From Fidelibacterota bacterium (GTDB taxonomy: Bacteria > Fidelibacterota > Fidelibacteria > Fidelibacterales > Fidelibacteraceae), in the NCBI GenBank assembly GCA_028716785.1, contig JAQUPD010000009.1:1-61893 (forward strand): 61,893 bases of DNA, written 5' to 3'. Numbering within the stretch: position 1 is the first letter of the stretch; each line of letters opens with the position of its first letter. A program made the position numbers and the translations under genes. Positions 55,648 through 61,893 of this stretch are shown piece by piece. A model generated the notes under the pieces. That model was not told where the DNA came from and did not search any database. It was given only the letters and a program-made list of their open reading frames with translations.

Positions 55648-55752
55648 AGAGCATATTCGATATATGATTCGCCATGTGGTGATCAAGTGCTGCAGTAACG
55701 GTTTTCAACACCTCGCTAGGCTCAACATTGGAACGCTTCGCTCCACTTAGCG

Positions 55753-55783
55753 TTTTAACACTTCGCTTCGCGAAGTGTTAAAA
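55753..55783. repeat. 14-bp perfect inverted repeat with 3-nt loop
   Basis: TTTTAACACTTCGC and its exact complement are separated by TTC. It follows the metallophosphatase gene by ~105 bp. It could terminate that transcript, though the T-run lies on the 5' arm, or belong to the hairpin family seen at 56.4 kb. Confidence 0.8.
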
Positions 55784-55863
55784 GATTCAATTCCATGATC
55801 TCGATCTGACAGAGATTTTTCGCTGTTATCACCTATCGAAAGTTATGGTGTTTAGGATTAATC

Positions 55864-55930
55864 AATATATGATTAACACTATAAACTTGTTTTTTATAAA
55901 GAAGGGTGATATTTTATTCTCGGGGGGCTT
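55864..55930 (+). repeat. 66-bp dispersed element, copy A
   Basis: First and most divergent of three copies. Consensus features in order: AATATATGATTA, then ATATAATCTTG (here ATAAACTTG), a GAAGGG-like core, TATTTTATCCCC (here TATTTTATTCTC) and GGGGG. A TTGTTT and a TATTTT about 17 bases apart resemble a promoter. Confidence 0.65.
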
Positions 55931-56062
55931 TCAATATAGGATATTCATTATATAACAAACACTTTTTAAAGAAATTTTTCATCATTAAACCTCATCATAT
56001 TTTCATAAACCTGCTTGTATAACCCTTAAAAAGTTATCTTTCAATAGAATGAATAACTATTC

Positions 56063-56127
56063 AATATATTATTATCAATATAATCTTGACCTTTGTGAAG
56101 AGGGGTCTATTTTATCCCCGGGGGTTC
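56063..56127 (+). repeat. 66-bp dispersed element, copy B
   Basis: Second copy. It includes ATATAATCTTGACC, a GAAGAGGGG core, and TATTTTATCCCCGGGGG. TTGACC and TATTTT are separated by 16 bases, a spacing like that of a sigma-70 promoter. No gene starts downstream of it. Confidence 0.7.
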
Positions 56128-56368
56128 AATTAAACACACAACCATTTCCATATATCATAACCGACTTATCATCAGACAATAAATCGAAGAGATGGACGGC
56201 ATTCAACGTGTCGCTACGTGTCGTTCAAGATCAGCATTTCGTGTGGAATTCCGACATCTCACTGCGTTTAGTGTTCCAGTTCTTCGATTTGCTCAGTGTT
56301 TCAGTGTCGCTTCGTAGCATTCAAGCCCCTCATTGTGTTTGACGTTCAAGTACTTCGCTCTACTTGGT

Positions 56369-56560
56369 GTTCAAAAGATTCCAGCGCCTCACTGCGTTCG
56401 GAGTTCAAAAGATTCCAGCGCCTCACTGCTTTCGGCGTTCAAAAGATTCCAGCACCTCACTTCGTTCGGTGTTCAAGTACCGCTGTTGCGGTATTCAAGA
56501 AATTCAAGTGCCTCGCGATGCTTGGTGTTCAAAAGATTCCAGCGCCTCACTACGTTCGGC
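56369..56560. repeat. Array of 34-bp hairpin-forming repeat units
   Basis: Three consecutive 34-bp units begin with GTTCAAAAGATTCCAG at 56369, 56403 and 56437. A fourth identical-period unit begins at 56527. Each contains a short stem around the near-constant loop TCACTNCGTTC: CGCC/GGCG at 56419 and 56543, CACC/GGTG at 56453, and a broken CGCC/GGAG at 56385. Between units 3 and 4 lie other small palindromes such as TACCGC-TGTT-GCGGTA (56478-56493). Units are separated by TTCAA. A further copy with CACC/GGTG is at 57009-57027. Confidence 0.8.
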
Positions 56561-56565
56561 GTTCA

Positions 56566-56585
56566 AACCTTGCTATCGCAAGGTT
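56566..56585. repeat. Short palindrome of the TTGC/GCAA type
   Basis: AACCTTGC and GCAAGGTT form an 8-bp stem around TATC, flanked by the same TTCAA spacer as the 34-bp units. A sister palindrome, TCTTGC-TAAA-GCAAGA, is at about 57034-57049. Confidence 0.7.
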
Positions 56586-56672
56586 CAAAAATTCAATTAC
56601 ATGTATCCCGACCTTAACAAAAATACAGGGGTACTCTCTCACTATAGGCCGTTATATTGTTCAAAATTATAT

Positions 56673-56738
56673 AATATATGATTAACAATATAATCTTGCT
56701 TTTTGACGAACAGGGCGTTATTTTATCCCCGGGGGTTT
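56673..56738 (+). repeat. 66-bp dispersed element, copy C
   Basis: Third copy, with AATATATGATTAACAATATA, ATCTTGCTTTTTGACGAACA and TTATTTTATCCCCGGGGG in order. It is close to copy B in its second half and copy A in its first half. The C-rich/G-rich end CCCCGGGGG is palindromic. Confidence 0.7.
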
Positions 56739-56967
56739 AAAAATTTCCGTAAATGATCCCTATATTGAACTCAACTTATAATCAACCCATCGGTCAATCT
56801 TCTGACTGATAGGTATTCAAAAAGAACTTCTTAAAATAAGCACATAACAAAGACTTTCTTCATTTCTTTTCCCTAAGATCTTATCACCTCAACCGTTAAG
56901 GAATATATCCCCCCTCGTTACTCGTGACTCGTCACTTATCTCATATTCCAGATACAAAATCTTTAAA

Positions 56968-57000
56968 AATCTCTGTGTCCTTTGCGTCCTTGGCGGTAAA
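56968..57000 (+). repeat. 33-bp repeat, copy 1
   Basis: A sequence beginning AAATCTCTGTGTCC and ending GGCGGTAAA. A diverged copy (AAATCTCTGCGTCC to GCAGTAAA) is at 57073-57106. Both are followed closely by a TTCAA word. I recall similar CTCTGCGTC-type words scattered in the intergenic DNA of many environmental genomes, but cannot check this. Confidence 0.65.
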
Positions 57001-57072
57001 TATTCAAGCACCTCACTTCGTTCGGTGTTCAATTCTTGCTAAAGCAAGATTCTAATTTAAATTTATTCATAT

Positions 57073-57106
57073 AAATCTCTGCGTCCTTTGCGCGCTTTGC
57101 AGTAAA
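57073..57106 (+). repeat. 33-bp repeat, copy 2
   Basis: Diverged partner of the sequence at 56968-57000, sharing AAATCTCTG, GTCCTTTGCG and the GTAAA end. Confidence 0.6.
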
Positions 57107-57835
57107 ATATTCAACCGAGTTACTGATAGAAGAAGAGTCATGGTGTTAATAAGACCATTTTCGAGATGGAAGAGTATGGTTAGTTATTTCCCAATAATAA
57201 ATTCACATTTTTTGTTAAATCATTATAAATATTATTTTTGATAATTTTCTTCTTATTAATCACTTTTTTAAGGTTAATGTTCAATAAGAGATATCTCTGA
57301 GACGAACAACGTATAGAGAAATAGTGACATATTTTATTTTTAAGATTAATAAGACTTATAGTGAAAAAGTGTCCCTTTTCTGATTTTTAGTTGAAATAAG
57401 AATTATTATTAAAAAAGAAATAATGTGAACCAGAAAGGACTAATTTTCTGAGAAATCTATAATTTATCATTCATGAACTTGGTTTTGACACTAATAGGAA
57501 AGACATTTAGGATTATAAAAATAAATAAAGGTTGTTCCATGAATAAACTGACCAGATCAGTTATCTCTTTGTTTATGTTATTTTGGGAGTTTGCTATGGA
57601 ATTCTCAAAACCATAAACATCTCTTTTTGTTTAGTCGAGTAGACGAGTGCATCGGCGAACAGAACGAATAGAATGACAATCAAATCAGCTAAAGAAAAGA
57701 TATTTCTCTGATATTCCTAAAAAGCACACTAAAAACATCATTTTGTGGTAAGTGTCACGATAATTTTCAAAATCAGAGAGATCTCAAATAAAATACTATA
57801 ATTTCTGAATAAGAATAATTCCTATAATCATTCAT

Positions 57836-58939
57836 TTAAATATACTGACTTAGGCTTGTGAGAAATGTTTGAATTTCTTCTTCTGAATGGGCGCTAGATA
57901 GAGCAAAACGAAAATACCCTTCCGTTGGGCCTCCTGGATAAAAGATATAGGAAGGATAAATTCCGGACTTTATTAAAAGGCTCTTCATTTTTTCAACGTG
58001 ATCCAAATGATCAAACAAAATGGAGATAATTGGGGTTGGTGAAAGGGGAATGTGAAAACCTTGTTCTTGAAGGTGTTGTTTTACCTCAAGGCTTGTCTTT
58101 TGAAGTTTTTGAACACGATCGGCAGAGTGATCAATAATTTCTAGGGCCTTTAGTCCAGCTGCACATAAAGGAAGTGGGAATGCAGAACTTCCATGAAAAA
58201 CATGAGAACTATTTCTCACGGGTTCAATCCAATGTTTAGAACCAACAAGAAATCCTCCATACGTTCCAAAAGCTTTACTCAGCGTTCCTGATATCAAATA
58301 TCTTTCAGAAGAAAGACAAAAATGTTCTCGAATGCCACGCCCGGTTTTTCCTAAAACACCTGCCGTGTGTGCTTCATCAACTAAAAGCATACCATTATAT
58401 TTTTCAGCAATATTCATATAACGGTCTGCAGGTACAATGGTACTGTAAACAGACCAAGTACCTTCTGTTACAATAAGAAATCTTTTTTTATCCTTCGGAA
58501 GATTTTTTACATCATTCTCGATATATTTAGCATCCATGTGAGGATAAATACGCGTTTCCAAACCAGATATATATGCCCCATTTTTTAAAGAAGGATGAGA
58601 TTTTTCATCAATATAAAGGACATCAATCTGTTTTTTAAAAGATTCAAAAAAGGCAAGATTCGCCAGATATCCTGTCGGAAAAAGGAGGGCATCTTCACAC
58701 TTAAAAAATTGGGCAAGGGCTTTTTCTAATTTAAGATGAAGAGGGTGGTTACCGGTTGTACACCGTGATCCCCCACTGTTTAACCCATAAGTACGAGCAG
58801 CGTGATTTAGGGCATCAGCAATATCCGGGTGCCACGAAAGCCGATGGTAGTCATATCCTCCAAAAAAGAGATAGACCTTCTCTTCAAAGGCCACATGAGT
58901 GGGATCTAATGCCTTTAAAACCGGCACTTGGTTTTTCAT
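57836..58939 (-). CDS. Alpha-oxoamine-synthase-family PLP enzyme
   Basis: 367-residue fold-type I PLP enzyme related to 8-amino-7-oxononanoate synthase, 2-amino-3-ketobutyrate CoA ligase and serine palmitoyltransferase. Motifs: GLNSGGSRCTTGNHPLHLKL, DALLFPTGYLANL, MLLVDEAHTAG, the PLP lysine in ISGTLSKAFGTYGGF (K222), and FHGSSAFPLPLCAAGLKAL. Such enzymes usually condense an amino acid with an acyl-CoA. It is ~25 residues shorter at the N-terminus than BioF, and no biotin genes are nearby, so bioF is not assigned. It follows the dipeptide epimerase by 3 bp, so the pair probably acts on related substrates. Confidence 0.85.
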   Translation of the reverse strand: MKNQVPVLKALDPTHVAFEEKVYLFFGGYDYHRLSWHPDIADALNHAARTYGLNSGGSRCTTGNHPLHLKLEKALAQFFKCEDALLFPTGYLANLAFFESFKKQIDVLYIDEKSHPSLKNGAYISGLETRIYPHMDAKYIENDVKNLPKDKKRFLIVTEGTWSVYSTIVPADRYMNIAEKYNGMLLVDEAHTAGVLGKTGRGIREHFCLSSERYLISGTLSKAFGTYGGFLVGSKHWIEPVRNSSHVFHGSSAFPLPLCAAGLKALEIIDHSADRVQKLQKTSLEVKQHLQEQGFHIPLSPTPIISILFDHLDHVEKMKSLLIKSGIYPSYIFYPGGPTEGYFRFALSSAHSEEEIQTFLTSLSQYI

Positions 58940-58942
58940 GGA

Positions 58943-60064
58943 TTAACGTTTCTCCTTTTGAAGATCCTTAATAAAATCTGGCTCAGGTTTTGCACCAATC
59001 CCTGGAGTGTCGGGGACGATTACTTGTCCTTTATCGAAGACAACTCCTCCAACAATGGGTTCATTTACATGACCTTCATTTGCATCTAAATCGAAGTATT
59101 TAACGATAGAATTTGCCATGGCAAAATGAGTAAAAGCCGTGTTTGCCAATCCCGATTCAGACATACAGCCTGTCATACATGAGATATATCCTGCTTGTGC
59201 AATATGGGCGATTTTGAGTCCGGCTGATATTCCACCTGATTTACTTAGTTTTATATTGATAAGGGGTGCTGCTTTGGTGTGGATGATTTTTAAGGCATCC
59301 CACGGTGAAAACACAGATTCATCAGCCATAATAGGAATTTTGGTATGATCCGAGACATATTTTAACCCTTCAAAATCTCGGGCTCGTACAGGTTGTTCAC
59401 AAAATTCAATATCTAATTCTTCATAACTTGTCAGACATTGTACAGCTGTAACCCGATCCCATCCTTGATTAGCATCTATGCGTATTTTGATTTCAGAACC
59501 GACAGCCTCTCGGATAGCCCTCAACCGTTTCAAATCATCTTCGATGGAAATTCCTACCTTTGTTTTGATCATTTTGAATCCCTTTTTGAGGATTTTTTTG
59601 GCTTTTTCAGAAGCTTCTTCAGGTGTTCCGATACCAATGGTAAGGTCGGTTTCTACAGGTCGACGGGTCCCTCCAAGATAAACATAGAGGGGGAGTCCAG
59701 CTGCTTGTGAAGCAATATCATATAAGGCCATATCAAAGGCTGATCGAATGGTTGTATTATAGGGAAGCCATGCTTCCATTTCTTCTGTTCGCGCTACAAC
59801 CTCTAATGGATTTTTTCCTAAGAGAGCCTCACGCAACTCGACAGCTGCTGCCAGATTTATTTGCTGTGTTTCACCAACTATTGCCCGAAAAGAACATGCT
59901 TCACCCCAACCGGTTAGTCCTTGATTTGTCTTAATTTCCACAAGGACATTTTTTGCACCGCTTAAGCTCATAGTAGCAATTTTAAAAATCTCTTCCGTCT
60001 CAATATTAAAAGGATAAATATTGATTTCATCAATTTTCATTGTTGGATAGAGTGACTTTTCCAT
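58943..60064 (-). CDS. Dipeptide epimerase (enolase superfamily)
   Basis: 373-residue enzyme of the muconate-lactonising subgroup, likely epimerising an Ala-Glu-type dipeptide from recycled murein. The catalytic KxK is IKTKVG (K167, K169). Metal ligands are D198 (RIDANQGW), E223 (FCEQPV) and D248 (MADES). The second base is in IKLSKSGG (K272/K275). The dipeptide-specific DxD motif appears as YFDLDANEG. All are intact. The ATG at 60064 has AAGGAG 8 nt upstream. A Met eight codons later is the alternative. It heads a two-gene operon with the PLP enzyme. Substrate side chains are not decidable here. Confidence 0.9.
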   Translation of the reverse strand: MEKSLYPTMKIDEINIYPFNIETEEIFKIATMSLSGAKNVLVEIKTNQGLTGWGEACSFRAIVGETQQINLAAAVELREALLGKNPLEVVARTEEMEAWLPYNTTIRSAFDMALYDIASQAAGLPLYVYLGGTRRPVETDLTIGIGTPEEASEKAKKILKKGFKMIKTKVGISIEDDLKRLRAIREAVGSEIKIRIDANQGWDRVTAVQCLTSYEELDIEFCEQPVRARDFEGLKYVSDHTKIPIMADESVFSPWDALKIIHTKAAPLINIKLSKSGGISAGLKIAHIAQAGYISCMTGCMSESGLANTAFTHFAMANSIVKYFDLDANEGHVNEPIVGGVVFDKGQVIVPDTPGIGAKPEPDFIKDLQKEKR

Positions 60065-60232
60065 ACCAGAGACTCCTTAGATTATTGTTTAAATAAACGA
60101 TAAAAGTTAGAAAAGATGTAATCTCCCTGCAAGGAAACAAGTGAAAAGTTGCAAATTTTAAAATTTAAGAATGTGTTTTTCTCATTGTGTAGTGGGTTTT
60201 ATGTTTTACATATTTTTAGGGTTGAAATTATG

Positions 60233-60551
60233 TGTACTCCATTCCTTGGACAGTATTTAGGCGTATTTAAGGTGAAATTATTCATTTTAAATATTTACTA
60301 AAACTGGATTCACTGTTTCAATTTGTTCCTGACTTTCTTGACTATAATATACTTCAGCAGGTGTTTTATAGTCAGGCGAACTGTAGGTCCTCTCTTCATT
60401 GTAAAATCTGAAATATTTATCTAAAGCAGAATAGGTTTCAATTCCATCTTGATAATCATGAAGATAAATTTCCGTCGTTTCATGGTAATCCTTTCCTAGC
60501 AATAAGTTAAGCTTTTTTCACCTTAACTACCTGTCCAGTTTTTGGGGTACA
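60233..60551. mobile_element. Internally deleted IS3-family element (MITE-like)
   Basis: Two inverted ends bound a 319-bp segment: TGTACTCCATTCCTTGGACAG at 60233-60253 and the complement of TGTACCCCAAAAACTGGACAG at 60531-60551, matching at 15 of 21 positions, with the TGTAC...GGACAG ends typical of IS3/IS150-type elements. Inside is only the C-terminal part of the transposase. orfA and most of orfB are missing. I see no target-site duplication. It could be moved only by a full-length copy elsewhere. Confidence 0.7.
60287..60502 (-). pseudogene. IS3-family transposase (OrfB) C-terminal fragment
   Basis: The 71-codon frame matches the end of the IS3-group integrase domain: YLHDYQDGIETYSALDKYF, then RFYNEERTYSS and YKTPAEVYYS, equivalent to the YIxFYNxERPHxxLxYxTPxEVY block around the last catalytic Glu. 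Catalytic Asp residues and the rest of the domain are absent, and an in-frame stop lies just upstream. Its stop is 34 bp from the inner edge of the left inverted end, as expected for the 3' end of an IS3 element. Confidence 0.85.
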
Positions 60552-60778
60552 GCTTATCTGACAACTAATTTCACGATTTCGCTTTGGTCAAATTACACAA
60601 GATTTTATTTTGAATTGATTTAAAATATTCTCATATTGTCATTGATAGTTGGGGGATGATAATTTTTGATAAAAAACTTACTCAAATTACAATGCTACTT
60701 TTGCCTTTGGATATTTGCGGCAGTCATTAGCCAACCGTAGTTTATTAACATTTAATCTTAAATGAGGAGAGAGACAAA

Positions 60779-61893
60779 ATGAAGTTTCATCAATTAACTC
60801 GAAATCTTTTTCTGGTGGTAATTATTATGGTCGGCTTAACTAGTGTTAGTGGAGCAACCGATCTAAACATTGCCGACCTGCGCCAGAACGATGAGTCCGG
60901 TACGCCGATCTATCTTGATCAGGTTGTTACAACAAGCGGGATCGTTACGGTAGTCAATGAATTTGGCGCTACGGGACCGGTATATATCCAGAATGAGGGC
61001 GCTGGTATTGCTCTATATGGAGCGAACTACGTTACTCGTTTATATCCCGGTGCTGTCGTGAATGTAACGAGCAAAGTCGGATTCTATAGCGGACTTACTG
61101 AACTGCTATGGATTGATACGGTTACCGTAATAAATATTCTGGACAAAACTGAAATCCCCGTACCGACCACCGTTTCAATTAGTGAGATTCTAAATCAACA
61201 ATGGGATGGCTATGAAGCGCTAGAAGGATCACTAATCCAGCTGGAAAATGTTTCATTTCAGGTAACAGGGAATTTTACGGGAAATACAAATTATAGCGTT
61301 GTGGATCCTTTTGGTTATTCTCTGGATATCCGTATTGATAACGATGTAAATCTGGTGGGGATGCCAATTCCCCAAGGCACCATAACGATTGTGGGTGTTT
61401 TAAGCCAATTTGATTCTATTTCACCTTTTAGTGAAGGCTATCAGCTATTGCCGCGGTCATCCAGTGATATTACCGGCGGACAAGGTGGTGGCTCGACCGT
61501 TTTAAATTATTCTTTTGACAAGACCACCAGTGATCCACTGGTTTCTAGTTGGAATTCAGGTTCAGGTAATTTGCACTTAGCCGATAACTTCTCGACTATG
61601 AAAGAGGGTCTAGCGGCGCTTGAAGTTGGGTGGCAGATTGTCCATGAATACGAATGGGGCGGAAATGGCACAATTAATTACGTAAAAAACGCTCCGGTTG
61701 GTGAATATCTTGATATTTCAGGCGCTGATTATCTAACATTATGGGTATATAACGCGGTACCAGCTTCACAGAGCGAGAGAACTTTATTCGAATTTCATCT
61801 TCTGGAAGCCGGTGGCGATGCCGTCTATGATGGGACTTGCAATAGCGCGGAGCATTGGCTATACCGGATATCGGGTGTATTTGATCAAGGACC
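60779..61893 (+). CDS. Secreted OB-fold and carbohydrate-binding-like protein, partial (runs off window)
   Basis: An open frame of 371 codons starts at the ATG at 60779 (GAGGAGAGAG upstream) and continues past the window end, so the C-terminus is unknown. After a signal peptide (LFLVVIIMVGLTSVSGA), residues ~28-115 resemble the OB-fold domain found in extracellular nucleases and FCB surface proteins (NIADLRQNDESGTPIYLDQV, VYIQNEGAGIALYG). A second, similar beta domain follows (~130-230). After a Gly-rich linker (~235-240), a beta-sandwich like a carbohydrate-binding module begins (LNYSFDKTTSDPLVSSWNSG). The gene uses more G/C-ending codons than its neighbours (for example GCC GAC CTG CGC CAG AAC), suggesting transfer or a junction near the IS remnant. 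Confidence 0.8.
   Translation, partial: MKFHQLTRNLFLVVIIMVGLTSVSGATDLNIADLRQNDESGTPIYLDQVVTTSGIVTVVNEFGATGPVYIQNEGAGIALYGANYVTRLYPGAVVNVTSKVGFYSGLTELLWIDTVTVINILDKTEIPVPTTVSISEILNQQWDGYEALEGSLIQLENVSFQVTGNFTGNTNYSVVDPFGYSLDIRIDNDVNLVGMPIPQGTITIVGVLSQFDSISPFSEGYQLLPRSSSDITGGQGGGSTVLNYSFDKTTSDPLVSSWNSGSGNLHLADNFSTMKEGLAALEVGWQIVHEYEWGGNGTINYVKNAPVGEYLDISGADYLTLWVYNAVPASQSERTLFEFHLLEAGGDAVYDGTCNSAEHWLYRISGVFDQG

Larger units (their letters stand above)
55648..57835. other. 2.2-kb gene-free region packed with repeats
   Basis: No convincing gene is present. The open frames between 56049 and 56685 translate repeat sequence (peptides such as repeated KIPAPHxV) and are not considered real. The region holds a long hairpin (55753), a 66-bp element in three copies, an array of 34-bp hairpin units, and two copies of a 33-bp sequence near 57 kb, listed separately. 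From 57107 to 57835 the sequence is AT-rich without structure I can name. The region lies between a plus-strand phosphatase gene and the 3' end of a minus-strand PLP enzyme gene. Confidence 0.75.

Noticed and set aside
56369-56560. Possible CRISPR array because of 34-bp periodic repeats
   Set aside because: The first three repeats follow each other directly with no unique spacers, and no cas genes are in the window.
56049-56685. Several plus-strand open frames of 94-129 codons
   Set aside because: They translate the hairpin repeats (recurring KIPAPHxV-type peptides), occur in three frames at once, lack ribosome sites and overlap one another.
57836-58939. bioF (biotin synthesis)
   Set aside because: The family fits, but there are no biotin genes nearby, the N-terminus is shorter and the partner is a dipeptide epimerase.

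Overview
This 61.9 kb window is AT-rich bacterial chromosome, densely packed with genes. It looks like a Gram-negative (diderm) member of the FCB group or a neighbouring candidate phylum. I infer this from proteins with a C-terminal YPNPFN sorting/FlgD-like domain, a GWxTD-domain protein, a TamA/TamB outer-membrane assembly pair, a heptose kinase of the LPS type and many lipoproteins with a lipobox. Superoxide reductase beside ferritin, and quinone genes of the UbiA/UbiX/UbiE kind, fit an anaerobe or microaerophile that makes menaquinone. No rRNA gene is present, so the phylum call is an inference.

Layout. 0.2-9 kb, minus strand: secreted M14 peptidase, coiled-coil lipoprotein, PhoR/PhoB-like two-component pair, secreted amidase and TolB-like propeller. 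9-14.4 kb: nuclease/phosphatase lipoprotein, then miaB, htpG, superoxide reductase and ferritin. 14.5-18 kb: small outer-membrane protein, tRNA-Ala(GGC), tatC, LysM lipoprotein and a metallo-beta-lactamase-fold protein. 18-24.2 kb, plus strand: GH13 amylase lipoprotein, a frameshifted queD, queE, queC, then UbiA-, UbiX- and UbiE-family genes. 24.3-35 kb, plus strand: gpmI, heptose kinase, propeller protein, GWxTD protein, a divergent isopropylmalate/isocitrate-dehydrogenase-like protein, polA and nadB. 35.6-45.3 kb: small acyl-carrier-like protein, an aconitase/LeuC-like protein without its cluster cysteines, an rmlA-like gene, mtaB, deoxynucleoside kinase, branched-chain aminotransferase and a two-gene flavin/iron-sulfur oxidoreductase. 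45.3-53 kb, minus strand: lone receiver protein, GHL10-like lipoprotein, tamB and tamA. 53-55.6 kb: aspS and a metallophosphatase. 55.6-57.8 kb: no gene, but a field of repeats. 57.8-60 kb: PLP enzyme and dipeptide epimerase. 60.2-60.6 kb: an internally deleted IS3-like element. 60.8 kb to the end: a secreted OB-fold protein of different base composition that runs off the window.

Most unusual items. (1) Two apparent pseudoenzymes of the leucine/TCA families: a full-length LeuC-like protein lacking every catalytic and iron-sulfur motif, and a degenerate LeuB/Icd-like protein, with a normal branched-chain aminotransferase nearby. (2) queD carries a one-base lesion exactly at its catalytic Cys codon, plus a Glu-to-Lys change. 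(3) An array of 34-bp hairpin units with compensating stem changes, next to a 66-bp element present three times. (4) tamA appears to start at an AUA codon. (5) A superoxide reductase has all four Center I cysteines replaced. (6) A fused oxidoreductase subunit carries four predicted iron-sulfur sites.
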